From Bacteroidota bacterium (lineage in GTDB: Bacteria; Bacteroidota; Bacteroidia; Bacteroidales; Bacteroidaceae), in the NCBI GenBank assembly GCA_023458215.1, contig JAEXAJ010000133.1, positions 1-59,344 on the forward strand: a DNA stretch of 59,344 nucleotides, given 5' to 3'. The notes below the pieces were generated by a model. That model did not search any database. It was not told the origin of the DNA and was given only the letters and a program-made list of their open reading frames with translations. This document shows positions 19,601-28,200 of the stretch, piece by piece. Within the stretch, counting starts at the first letter, position 1. Each line of letters starts with the position of its first letter. The position numbers and the translations under genes are program-made.

Positions 19601-19892
19601 GACTTTGTTTTCCATTCACTGCTACATTCTCGGTCTTGTAGCCTACGAAAGATACTCTTAAAGTGGCGTTTGAGGGAACATTGCTCAAGACAAATTCTCC
19701 ATCGATGTCGGTAACAGCGCCATTCGCTGTTCCTTGTACCAGTACACTGGCACCAATAACGGGCTCTCCTGTCTTGTCCGTTACTTTACCTTTAATAGAT
19801 AAATCCTGAGCCATTGCCGATGTCGGGAAAAGAAACATCACAGCAGTTACCAGGCTGCAAAGAGCAAACAACAGTTTTCTTCTTTGTCTCAT
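16644..19892 (-). CDS. SusC-like TonB-dependent outer-membrane transporter (sulfatase operon)
   Basis: The 1082-residue protein has a signal peptide (MRQRRKLLFALCSLVTAVMFLFPTSAMAQ). A carboxypeptidase-regulatory-like domain covers ~32-110 (IKGKVTDKTGEPVIGASVLVQG). The TonB-box-like segment EVLDEVVVVGYGVQKKVNLTGSV follows, then the plug with NANPYILVDGVEM and VLKDAAACAIYGARAAYGVILVTTK, and a ~750-residue beta barrel ending FGLVVNL. It imports oligosaccharides with its SusD partner. It is the first gene of the three-gene operon; a -7-like box lies 66 bases upstream. Confidence 0.95.
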   Translation of the reverse strand: MRQRRKLLFALCSLVTAVMFLFPTSAMAQDLSIKGKVTDKTGEPVIGASVLVQGTANGAVTDIDGEFVLSNVPSNATLRVSFVGYKTENVAVNGKQSLIIVLSDDSEVLDEVVVVGYGVQKKVNLTGSVSSVKGDALERRPVADATQSLQGMVPGLLVSNSNTGRPGSSGTLSLRGQGNLDNNANPYILVDGVEMSLSDVNPNDIENISVLKDAAACAIYGARAAYGVILVTTKKGEEGKMRINYQGTVGWSAPTVLPDMVDSYEFAKYWNAGCVNAGSPRLYSDEKISKLQQYIKDPSSVDPWYELPKNSNMNPAFENSESGVGNTNYFDLHYKDWAFKQNHNVSMSGGGKIAQYYISGGYYSEDGILRYADMDYSRYNFATNVTSQITKWMKIKVNTKFMHSDQNTPFGDGGISEGFYHSLARFRPTVSPVDPNGHFTELSMIPYLQSGTYTKTQNDRMNFTIGADIQPLKNWFIFFDYTYKLDNKEYEALNVSPLIYGADGVSTSKGVRDELGMSPDGKFTRSYERERYQSINLYTNYLFTVADAHNFTLMAGYQEEDLGYSYMKNAITGLYSTTNPNVGMGTGDKTVVDTRNGWATRGFFGRVNYDYEGRYLIELNGRYDGSSRFAKNSRWGFFPSASLGWNISREKFMMSLEKVVSNLKLRGSYGLLGNQAGAGLYTFAATMDLNNALGNYIFADGRNMFTKSPLVVNPNTTWEKVESKNIGLDFGFFNNSLTGSFDVFQRDTKDMLGPGDAFPDFFGAAAPKTNNARMRNRGWELVLNYRGKIGKDIDYSIGGSLSDATAVVTEYAGTIDPITKKETYPDPANTWYKGKKAGEIWGYRASGLIQTQQEADAYNAAYDMSFISGKPWEPGDVKYLDLNDDKKVNKGTNKLGDMGDMTVIGNTTPRYQYTINGSISWKGVTVSAMFQGVGKRDWDPGTGAYFWGSGPYAQVTVFKEHLDYWTENNKGAYYPKPYIHTAGGVVPFRDKTMTTSDRYLQSGAYCRLKNLTVSYEIPTAWTTQVGLQKVQVFFSGENLLTFTPLKGMFDPEAIYAKTSYTAEGGKNYPMNKVVSFGLVVNL

Positions 19893-19957
19893 AAGTTTTC
19901 AATTTTAGGGTTAACATTAAATAAGGTATGATGTCTGCTTTGCAAACAATCATGAAG

Positions 19958-19965
19958 CAAAAGTA
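19958..19965 (-). promoter_or_regulatory. Possible -7 box of the sulfatase-operon susC
   Basis: The minus strand reads TACTTTTG, matching TAnnTTTG, 66 bases before the susC ATG. A correctly spaced -33 box is not evident. Confidence 0.4.
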
Positions 19966-20108
19966 GAAATCGGTTAAAATATATGCATCTGCAATTGTCT
20001 AATTCTTATCTGCTAATGTCTAAAATCGGTTGGCTTATACAAAACAATACAGTCTGTAGATATAATAGGATGTGTTTCTTTCATAAAAGTGAAATCAGGA
20101 AAAAGTAC

Positions 20109-20164
20109 GAGAAAAAGAAACTCTATCCTGATTCAGATAATCTTGTCCGAATCGGGATAGAGTT
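20109..20164 (-). terminator. Rho-independent terminator of the peptidoglycan-locus operon
   Basis: The 16-base arms AACTCTATCCTGATTC (20119-20134) and GAATCGGGATAGAGTT (20149-20164) pair with one wobble. Read on the minus strand the hairpin is followed by TTTCTTTTTC, ending transcription after the serine hydrolase gene. Confidence 0.75.
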
Positions 20165-20208
20165 CTATGCTGCTATATGAATCAATTTAAATACTTAGGT
20201 GAATCCTA

Positions 20209-22152
20209 TTATAGATGCTTCTTCAACCCCTTCGCCCAAATCTTATATCCGGCCTCATTCAGATGTAACCCTTCGCTGGTGAATTCGGAGCTAAGTACAT
20301 TCGTTCCTTTTTCGGTGAAAAGCGGGAAAAGGTTAACGAAAGTGGCGCCTTTCTCACGGGCTAATGCCTCTAGTCCGGCATTGATCTCGGGTATCATAGT
20401 GGATTTGCCCTCCAGCTTCTTCCAGCGACCGAAGCTTTCGTTGATAGGCAGCAGGCTTTGCAGGTAGAGTTTGGTAGTGGGAGATTCCTTTTGAATGCGA
20501 TCTACCACCTTGCTGATGTTGCCGATAATCCCGTTCGCAGTGGAGTCTTGCGAGAGATCGTTCACGCCGATAAGCAGGAAGAGTTTTGCGGGATGTCCGG
20601 GTAGTATCTGGTGAAGACGGTCGTAGACACCTATTACGTTGTCGCCGCTAATGCCACGATTGCGCACATTCTTGTTGCCGAGGCGTTCTGCCCAGTCTTT
20701 TCCACCTTCTGTCAGGCTATTGCCCAACATTACGATGTCTTTGCTCGTGATGGCAGGCTCGTCCATGAATTGAAGGAAGCGTTTATAATAATGATCGGTG
20801 TATGTGCGTGGAGTAGGGCAGATGGATGCGGCTACAGCATTGGCTACCAGTGAACGCAATCGTACGGTGCTGTGTCCGTCTTCGGGATGCACGGCATTAA
20901 TAAGCAAGATTACTGAGGTGTTATTATCCGGATCGATGACGATGGAAGTTCCTGTATATCCCGTGTGGCTGTAAGTATTCGGACTGAATAGATCTCCGTT
21001 ATTCGAAGCGTAGGCTGTGAAGTTGTCCCAGCCAAGAGTACGTCCAAGGGTTGCGGTAGCACGGGGGACGGTACGCATGGCTTTTACGCCGAGCGGGCTG
21101 AGAATACGACGACCATTCCACTCGCCACCGTTTTGCAGGGCGGCACAAAGAATTGCAATATCTTCGGCACAAGAGAATACACCGGCGTTACCGCTGATGC
21201 CACCGTTCAATATCCGTGCCAGCGGGTCGTGTACTTGTCCGCAAAGCACTTGTCCGTCGGGTTGTTTTTCAGTGGAGGCAACTTCTTTTAGTTGAAAGTT
21301 GAGAGTTGAAAGTTGAGAGTTGGCTGCGCTGTGAGGAGCGGTTTGGGCCCAGTGGGGGAGGGCGGTGTTGACCCACTTCCCGTTTTTGTCACGTTGGCAG
21401 GGCAGGTAGTCGGTGTGATCCATGCCAAGTACGTCGAAGAGGTTTTCGCGGGCAAATTCGCGTAAAGATTTTCCGCTGACGGTTTCGATGATGTGCTGCA
21501 GGGTGATAAAGTTCAAGCAACTGTACTGAAAGTCGGTCTGTGGTTCGAAGTCACGTTTGCAGGTGGCGATGTACTCCATCAGCCCGTCGGGATTGGGAGA
21601 ACCGTATTGCTTCTCCAACTCTGCTGCGGGGGCGTATGGAGGTAAACCGGAGGTGTGTGTCATTAAGTCGGCAATGCGGATGGTCTTCTTGTCTTTTCCG
21701 TCTGGGCTCACCCAGTTTTTGAAGCTGGGAATGTAGAGGCTTACGGGATCGAGCATGCGTAGTTTGCCTTGTTCTGCCAGTATCATGGCGCAGATGGCAG
21801 TACTCATGGACTTACTGCACGAAGCCATGTCGAAGATGGTGTTGACGGTCATCGGCTCTACGTTGGGGTAGATGCGTTTGTTGCCGTAGGCTTTCAGATA
21901 AGCCATTTTACCATCGCGCACTACAGCTAATACGGCACCGGGAATGTTCTTGTCGGCAATTGCTTGCTCAATAGCTTGGTCGGCATACATCAGTTTACGT
22001 GAGTTCATACCTACTTGTTCGGGGGCTACCCGTTGCAAGGGTTGGGCACTGACCTGCAAGGTCAGCACCAGAAAACACAGAGCGGAAAGAAGGTGTTTAC
22101 CCCCCGTCCCCCTGAAGGGGGAGGAGGAATGTTCGGTTAATATGAATCTCAT
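20209..22152 (-). CDS. Serine hydrolase (beta-lactamase class C fold) fused to SGNH/GDSL hydrolase
   Basis: The 647-residue exported protein is a two-enzyme fusion. Residues ~40-430 are a penicillin-binding/class C beta-lactamase domain with SxxK in MASCSKSMSTAI and an HTGYTGTS motif near the third active-site element. The usual YxN element appears as YSC (YSCLNF), so substrate type is uncertain. Residues ~445-645 are an SGNH hydrolase: GNSLTEGG (Ser), ISGD, IGVNDL (Asn) and LHLNEAGY (His). Position next to murQ suggests it trims peptide or ester groups on muropeptides; in Bacillus subtilis the serine hydrolase AmiE is clustered with NamZ. The long n-region of the signal peptide (EHSSSPFRGTGG) and residues ~269-287 (HSAANSQLSTLNFQL) are encoded by repeat DNA. 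Confidence 0.85.
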   Translation of the reverse strand: MRFILTEHSSSPFRGTGGKHLLSALCFLVLTLQVSAQPLQRVAPEQVGMNSRKLMYADQAIEQAIADKNIPGAVLAVVRDGKMAYLKAYGNKRIYPNVEPMTVNTIFDMASCSKSMSTAICAMILAEQGKLRMLDPVSLYIPSFKNWVSPDGKDKKTIRIADLMTHTSGLPPYAPAAELEKQYGSPNPDGLMEYIATCKRDFEPQTDFQYSCLNFITLQHIIETVSGKSLREFARENLFDVLGMDHTDYLPCQRDKNGKWVNTALPHWAQTAPHSAANSQLSTLNFQLKEVASTEKQPDGQVLCGQVHDPLARILNGGISGNAGVFSCAEDIAILCAALQNGGEWNGRRILSPLGVKAMRTVPRATATLGRTLGWDNFTAYASNNGDLFSPNTYSHTGYTGTSIVIDPDNNTSVILLINAVHPEDGHSTVRLRSLVANAVAASICPTPRTYTDHYYKRFLQFMDEPAITSKDIVMLGNSLTEGGKDWAERLGNKNVRNRGISGDNVIGVYDRLHQILPGHPAKLFLLIGVNDLSQDSTANGIIGNISKVVDRIQKESPTTKLYLQSLLPINESFGRWKKLEGKSTMIPEINAGLEALAREKGATFVNLFPLFTEKGTNVLSSEFTSEGLHLNEAGYKIWAKGLKKHL

Positions 22153-22206
22153 AGGAATATATTGGGGTTAAATAGATATTTTTAATGAATAAAGAGCAAA
22201 ACTATT

Positions 22207-22230
22207 CTCGTTCCCCTTTAGGGGAACGAG
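22207..22230. repeat. Hairpin overlapping the murQ stop codon
   Basis: CTCGTTCCCC / GGGGAACGAG around TTTA is a perfect 10-base inverted repeat containing the murQ stop (22218-22220). It encodes the last residues of MurQ. It has no strong T run on the minus strand, so it is more likely a dispersed palindrome than a strong terminator. Confidence 0.6.
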
Positions 22231-23042
22231 GGGTTCCTGTATTCATCGCACGCCTTCTTTACCGAGCCGTGCATCAATAACAGCGCTTTTGCTTTGCCGT
22301 AATCCAGTCCGAGTTCTTCGACGATCATGCGGGTACCACGGTCTACCAACTTTTGGTTGCTGAGTTGCATGTTCACCATTTTGTTGCCTTTTACACGTCC
22401 CAGCTGGATCATAACTGAAGTCGTAATCATGTTCAGAATCATCTTCTGACCTGTGCCGGACTTCATACGAGAGCTTCCGGTTACATACTCCGGTCCTACA
22501 ATCATTTCGATAGCTACATCAGCCTCGGCAGCCATCGGAGAGTCAGGGTTGCTGGTGATGCAGCCGGTCAGGATGCCGTGTTCGCGGGCTTCGTGCATGG
22601 CTCCGATTACGTATGGAGTTGTGCCGGAAGCGGCGATGCCGATTACTGTATCTTTATTGGTGATGTTACGCTCTGTCAGTTCTTCCCATCCACGGGTGGC
22701 ATTGTCCTCTGCATTCTCTACCGGATTGCGCAAGGCGGTATCTCCTCCTGCTATCAATCCGATAATCAAAGTGGGGGGCATGCCGAATGTAGGTGGTATT
22801 TCCGATGCGTCGAGCACGCCGAGGCGTCCGCTGGTGCCGGCACCCATATAAAAAATGCGTCCGCCCTGCTTCATGCGGGGAACGATTTGCGTTACCAACT
22901 TCTCTATCTGGGGGATTGCTTTCTGTACAGCAAGTGCCACCTTTTGGTCTTCCCTGTTGATGTCTTCCAGTATTTCACGGACTGACTTCTTTTCCAAGTC
23001 ATTGTAGAGCGAAGGTTGCTCTGAGATTTTTTCGAATGCCAT
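22218..23042 (-). CDS. murQ: N-acetylmuramic acid 6-phosphate etherase
   Basis: This 274-residue SIS-domain enzyme cleaves the lactyl ether of MurNAc-6-phosphate to GlcNAc-6-phosphate and D-lactate in the cytoplasm. The hallmark GAGTSGRLGVLDASEIPPTFG (split here as residues ~67-87) contains Glu81, matching the catalytic glutamate of E. coli MurQ. A second conserved glutamate lies in NPVENAEDN (~107-114). The signature TGSSRMKSGTGQK is also present. The tail is slightly shorter than in E. coli and ends inside a palindromic repeat. It lies 49 bases downstream of the kinase that should supply its substrate. Confidence 0.96.
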   Translation of the reverse strand: MAFEKISEQPSLYNDLEKKSVREILEDINREDQKVALAVQKAIPQIEKLVTQIVPRMKQGGRIFYMGAGTSGRLGVLDASEIPPTFGMPPTLIIGLIAGGDTALRNPVENAEDNATRGWEELTERNITNKDTVIGIAASGTTPYVIGAMHEAREHGILTGCITSNPDSPMAAEADVAIEMIVGPEYVTGSSRMKSGTGQKMILNMITTSVMIQLGRVKGNKMVNMQLSNQKLVDRGTRMIVEELGLDYGKAKALLLMHGSVKKACDEYRNPSFP

Positions 23043-23091
23043 AGAATAATGATTAGTGATGAATGATTAAGTGATGAATGATTTGTAAGGC

Positions 23092-23928
23092 TTAGCTGTG
23101 ATACTTTATCAAGCCTTCCATCGGGCTCTTGATGATGCTACCCAGTTGAATGCCCATTTCCCGTGCAGCTTCTTCCAACACTTCCTTGTAGTGGAAAGCC
23201 ACTGAACCGATCATGTGTACCTGACTGTGCTGATAATCATATTGCATGACATTGCGTTTCAGAAAAGCCTTGAAACTATTCAGTACCAGCGTACGCACGC
23301 AAGCTTCATGCAAGTTCTGAACAAGAAAAGGAGATAGACTTGCCAGAAAACGGTTAGGGAACGGCTTACGATAAACGCGGTCGATAATATCGGCGGGAGT
23401 CAGATTAAACTGGGTCAGGAACTTCTCTTTCAGCTCCGGTGTCATCTGATTTTTAAGAATATCGCCCACCAATAACTTGCCCAGACAAGCGCCACTGCCT
23501 TCGTCTCCCAAAATGAAACCTAACGGGGAGACATTCGTTACAATTTTCCGGCCGTCATAATAACAAGAATTGGAACCGGTTCCCATGATGCAGGCAATAC
23601 CGGCATTGTGCCCGCAAAGACCGCGTGCGGCAGCCAGCATATCGGTACTGACTTCCACCTCACCTGTGACATGGAGATGCTTGGTTATGGCACGATGCAC
23701 CATCTCTATTTTATCGGGAAACCCACAGCCGGCTCCGTAAAAATAGACAGCATCCAATTCGTTTGATTTTAACTGGGGTAGAAGTGCGGTTGCTATCTCA
23801 TTACTGATTTCCTCTTCCGACTGGAAGAATGGATTTGTTCCTTTTGTGAAAATCTGCTGGAGAAGTACTCCGTTTTCTACCAAACACCAATCGGTTTTTG
23901 TAGATCCACTGTCTGCTATTAGAATCAT
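23092..23928 (-). CDS. murK: BadF/BadG/NAGK-family sugar kinase, probable MurNAc kinase
   Basis: This 278-residue ASKHA-fold kinase has phosphate-1 motif ADSGSTKTDW (~5-14), the conserved acidic residue Asp96 in STDMLAAARG, phosphate-2 motif GTGSNS (116-121), and GFILGDEGSGACLGK. The family phosphorylates N-acetyl amino sugars. Being directly upstream of murQ, it most likely makes MurNAc-6-phosphate, as MurK does in the murTKQ set of Tannerella forsythia; GlcNAc phosphorylation is an alternative. A full-length paralogue lies at 51794-52642. Confidence 0.85.
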   Translation of the reverse strand: MILIADSGSTKTDWCLVENGVLLQQIFTKGTNPFFQSEEEISNEIATALLPQLKSNELDAVYFYGAGCGFPDKIEMVHRAITKHLHVTGEVEVSTDMLAAARGLCGHNAGIACIMGTGSNSCYYDGRKIVTNVSPLGFILGDEGSGACLGKLLVGDILKNQMTPELKEKFLTQFNLTPADIIDRVYRKPFPNRFLASLSPFLVQNLHEACVRTLVLNSFKAFLKRNVMQYDYQHSQVHMIGSVAFHYKEVLEEAAREMGIQLGSIIKSPMEGLIKYHS

Positions 23929-23931
23929 GAT

Positions 23932-24057
23932 TAGTTATAAGTTATTAGTTATAAGTTATTTGTTATGAGTTGTTTGCTTGTAGTATGACTCTACTATCAT
24001 CATGCCGAATGCAAAATACAAGCAAATAACTCATAACTAATAACTCATAACTAGTTA
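23932..24057. repeat. Palindromic heptanucleotide-repeat element between the kinase and the DUF5009 gene
   Basis: Tracts such as AAGTTATTAGTTATAAG (left) and ACTCATAACTAATAACTC (right) have a 7-base period and are inverted copies of each other. The inner arms TTGCTTGTA / TACAAGCAA surround a unique centre. The whole gap is occupied by this element. Confidence 0.7.
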
Positions 24058-25242
24058 TTATATTTTAATATATATTTTCCGTTTATATAGTTGATATCCG
24101 ATGCACCAATTGATGGCGACGAACAGCAAGGCATAAGCCAGTGAACCGCCTGTTTCACCAAAGGCAGGTGCGAGGAGTATCTTGTATAAAAAGCCGTGTA
24201 TGCTGATGCTGCCGTCCTGCCATGGGAAACTGATGCTGCCGAAGAGGATGCTCAGTACACCGCCCAGCACATACATAAACAGCGGGTTTACGCCGAATGA
24301 CTCGAAGAAGGTGCACCACTTCTTATAGCCTTTTACGTCGATGATCCAAATGAGCAACGCCAGGAAGCTGGATGCAAGACCACAAGTGACGAGTACGAAG
24401 GTAGGCGACCATATCTTCTTACTGATGGGGCATCCGTAGCTCAGTAAAAAGCCGGAGAAAGTAAGGATGACACCTACCAGGAATAAGGTGATAAGTTGAG
24501 AGTTGAGGAAAGCGGCACGGTCTTCTGACTTATTGCCGTCCAGCATCAAGCGGCCTACGTAGAACCCTAGCAATACATGGGCAATGGCAGGAATAGTACT
24601 CAATACCCCTTCCGGGTCGATACCGTTGTCTTTATACATGTGTGCGGGGGTAAGGATGGCACGGTCTACAATAGAGAGGATGTTCGTTTCATTGTAGGCA
24701 AAGCCATTGCCGAATACCAGTAGGAGGAAGTAACCCAGCAACAAACTGACAATGAGGTAAGGGATGTATCGGTGCTTGAGGGTCAGTGCAATGATAGCGG
24801 TGGCTCCATAGCACAGTGCCAGACGTTGCATGACGCCTAATATACGCATGCGGTCGAAAGTCCATACGGATGCCCAAAGGTTTTCGCCGAAGCTAAGGTC
24901 TTCGGGGGCGGAGCTCCAATAGTAGCAGAACCGTGAGAACCAGCCGATAGCCATACCGATGATGAATATAACGATAGTGCGCTTCAGTATTTTCAAAGCG
25001 GCAGCATGGCTAAACTCGAAGTTATACTTCTTCAGAGAGATATAGGTAGAAATACCCATAATAAACATGAAGAAGGGGAAGACCAGATCGGTGGGGGTTA
25101 ATCCGATCCATTCGGCATGTTCCAGAGGGGCGTAGATATGCCCCCATGAGCCCGGATTATTCACCAGAATCATGCCTGCAATGGTTACACCTCGAAGGAT
25201 ATCGAGGGCGAGTAGGCGTTTGCTCGTTTTTGGACTGTTCAT
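24058..25242 (-). CDS. DUF5009 / HGSNAT-like multipass membrane protein (MurT-like position)
   Basis: The 394-residue integral membrane protein has roughly ten hydrophobic spans. It starts RLLALDILRGVTIAGMILVNNPGSWGHIYAPLEHAEW, the signature of the heparan-alpha-glucosaminide N-acetyltransferase-like family (COG4299/DUF5009). Members either transfer acetyl groups across the membrane or act as sugar permeases. Next to a MurK-like kinase and MurQ it occupies the place of MurT, the proposed MurNAc transporter of Tannerella forsythia; I infer MurNAc uptake or acetylation but cannot decide. The peptide LNSQLIT (~246-252) comes from a short heptad-repeat tract. Confidence 0.8.
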   Translation of the reverse strand: MNSPKTSKRLLALDILRGVTIAGMILVNNPGSWGHIYAPLEHAEWIGLTPTDLVFPFFMFIMGISTYISLKKYNFEFSHAAALKILKRTIVIFIIGMAIGWFSRFCYYWSSAPEDLSFGENLWASVWTFDRMRILGVMQRLALCYGATAIIALTLKHRYIPYLIVSLLLGYFLLLVFGNGFAYNETNILSIVDRAILTPAHMYKDNGIDPEGVLSTIPAIAHVLLGFYVGRLMLDGNKSEDRAAFLNSQLITLFLVGVILTFSGFLLSYGCPISKKIWSPTFVLVTCGLASSFLALLIWIIDVKGYKKWCTFFESFGVNPLFMYVLGGVLSILFGSISFPWQDGSISIHGFLYKILLAPAFGETGGSLAYALLFVAINWCIGYQLYKRKIYIKI

Positions 25243-25260
25243 GGTACTTTAGTATGTTAG

Positions 25261-28200
25261 TTAATAAGATTTTGCTACTGTGCATTGATCTACCAGATAG
25301 GCAATAGATACGTATGGAATACCCGAATGAGTAGTCAGGCCGATTTCACAAGTGCGGCTGTTAGAGTAACCGATGCTAATCCCGGCTGCTTCTATTTGCG
25401 GGCGTAGCTTGCGCAGGGCGTATGCGTTCAACTCAGGGTAGGTGAACCCACGGTCGCCGGCAAAGCCGCAACAACCCACTTCTTCGGGAATCACTACATG
25501 GTTGGAGCAGAGGCGTGCGAGGGCGATAAGGGTATCAGCCAGTCCCATTTTTCGCATGGAGCAGGTGATATGCACGGCGATGGGGCGGTCGGACGGCGTA
25601 AAGTCCAGTTTATCCCGCAAGAAGGTGTAGATAAATTCGGCGGGCTCATAGAGCTTCATCTTCTTGATAGTCTCACGCATGCGGTGAAGGCAGGGGCTTT
25701 GGTCGCATAACACGGGATATTTGCCTTGTTCGCTGGCTTCCCAAAGGGCGGTTTCGAGCTCTGCGGACTTGCGGTCGGCAATGTCGAGCATACCTTTGCT
25801 TTCCCAAATGGTGCCACAGCAGAGGTTCTCCATGTTTTGGGGGAAGATTACTTCATAGCCTGCTTTTTGTAACAACGAAATCATCTTGTTGACCAACGGT
25901 TGCTCCACAGGAGATTTTCGGGCGATGCCCATGGTCTGATTGATGCAGCTGGGGAAGTAAACAACCTTGTTTAATGAAGAATGAGGAATGAAGAATGAAG
26001 AATTGACTGCGCTGTGTTGGCTGGTACTACCTTCCTTAGTGCTCTCATTCTGCATAGAATTCTTCATTCTTAATTCTTCATTCTTCATTTTATAGGGTTT
26101 TGGCATGGCGGGCGTCCACAGTGGGATACCCAAAATTTTATGCATGCCTAGGGTGACGGTACTCATGGTTTTGGTGCCGAGGATGCTGTGCCCGAAGTCG
26201 GAGAGTGCTAGTATAGGGCGGAGTACACTCTTGATACCGGCAAAATGTCGGGCGGCGTAGTTTCCTGCCTTGTAGCCCGGGCTATTGGCAGGTAGGGATT
26301 CTTGGCGGATGATGTGTGTCAGGTCGCCTGTGTTGATATCCATAGGGCAGGACATGGAACACAATCCGTCTCCTGCACAAGTCTGGTTGCCGGGGTAGTT
26401 GTATTGCTTCTCCAATAGGGCAAGACGTTGCGGGTCTTCACCACTTTGTTTCAGGCGGGAAATTTCACGTTGCAATACGATGCGCTGGCGTGAAGAGAGT
26501 GTGAATCCGCAGGAAAGGCAGTTTACTTCGCAGAAACCGCATTCGATACACTTGTTCAATTGACAATTGACAGTTGACAATTGACAATTGGCTGCGCTGT
26601 TGTGCTGCATAGAATTGTCAATTGTCAATTGTGAATTGTCAATTAGTAGCGGCAACGGTTTGAAGTTCTTGATATGGCATTGGGGATCATCATTGAAAAT
26701 AACTCCCGGGTTTAGCAATCCTTTCGGGTCGAAGAGTTCTTTGACTGCTTTCATTATATTGAAAGCGGCGTCTCCCCATTCATAACGGACGAATGGTGCC
26801 ATATTACGGCCTGTGCCGTGTTCGGCTTTCAGGGAGCCGTCGTATTTGTCCACGACTAGGGTCTTGACGTCGTTCATCAAGTCTTCGTAGCGTTTTACTT
26901 CCGCTGGGCTGCTGAAAGACTGATTGATGATGAAGTGAAAATTGCCTTCCAGGGCATGTCCGTAGATGCAGGCATCGTGATAGCCATGGCGGGCAATGAG
27001 TTGTTGCAGTTCTGCCGTGGCTTCGGGCAGGTCTTCGATATGAAAGGCGACGTCTTCAATCAAACAGGTAGTTCCCGGTTGGCGGGTACCTCCCACGGAG
27101 GGGAAGATGCCGGAACGGATAGCCCAGTATTTGGAATATTCCTCCGGCTTGTCCGTGAAGTGTACGGGAATATAGGTCTCGAAAGCGCTTAATGTACTTT
27201 CTATGGCAGCGATATTCTGCTTTAGCTCTTCCGGTGTACAAGCCTTCGTCTCGGTCAGTATGGCAGTCAGTCCGGTTTCGTCGCCCGGTTCTACGCCGGG
27301 GAGGACGGAAGAGGCTACTTCACCTTTGTAACGCAGGAAGACGGGATCGTTAACAGAAGAAAGGCTTTTGTAATCGAGCAACTCAGCACCCTTTACCAAT
27401 TGTGAATTGTCAATTGCTTTTAGGGCTACTACTGCGCGGCAGGCATCTTTGATGGTCTTGAAGTAGAGCATGGCGCTTGCTTTGCAGGGATAATCGTATT
27501 CGGTCTTCATGGTGACTTGCGACAGGAAGGCTAAGGTTCCTTCTGAGCCGACCATCAGGTGGGTGATGATGTCGAACGGGTCGTCGAAAGACACGAAGGG
27601 TAGCAAGTTCAGGCCGGTGACGTTCTTGATGGAGTATTTGTAACGGATACGCTCCGCTAGGTCCCGGTCGGCACGTACCTGGTCGCGCAGGTCACAGATA
27701 CGGCGGATGAAGTCACGGTGGGTTACTTCGAAAGAAGCACGGCTGACGGGGTTGCCGGTATCCAGCAAGGTGCCGTCTGCCAGTACGATACGGGCCGAGA
27801 GGAGTACTTTGTCACTATTGGCATGTGTGCCGCAGTTCATGCCCGAGGCATTGTTCATGACGATGCCACCTACCATGGCGCTCTTTACGCTGGCAGGGTC
27901 GGGTGCAAACTTACGTCCGTAAGGTGCCAGCAGCTCGTTGACCCGTTGTCCGATAATACCCGGTTGGAGGGTGATTTCTTCGTGATTGTCCGAGATGGAG
28001 TATTTCTCCCAATGCTTGCCTGCTACGATCAGGATGGAATCACTGATGGCCTGACCGGACAAACTGGTTCCTGCTGCCCGGAAGGTGACGGGCAAGTGGT
28101 AGCGGTCGGCAAGTTTCAGCAGTTGTGAAACTTCGTCTTCTTCTTTCGAACGAATTACAATCTGTGGGATCAGACGGTAAAAACCGGCGTCCGTACCCCA

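Larger units (their letters stand above)
19893..20208. other. Intergenic region upstream of the sulfatase-operon susC
   Basis: This 316-base gap holds a minus-strand -7 box (19958-19965) for susC and a terminator hairpin (20109-20164) for the operon ending at 20209. I see no gene in it. Confidence 0.5.
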
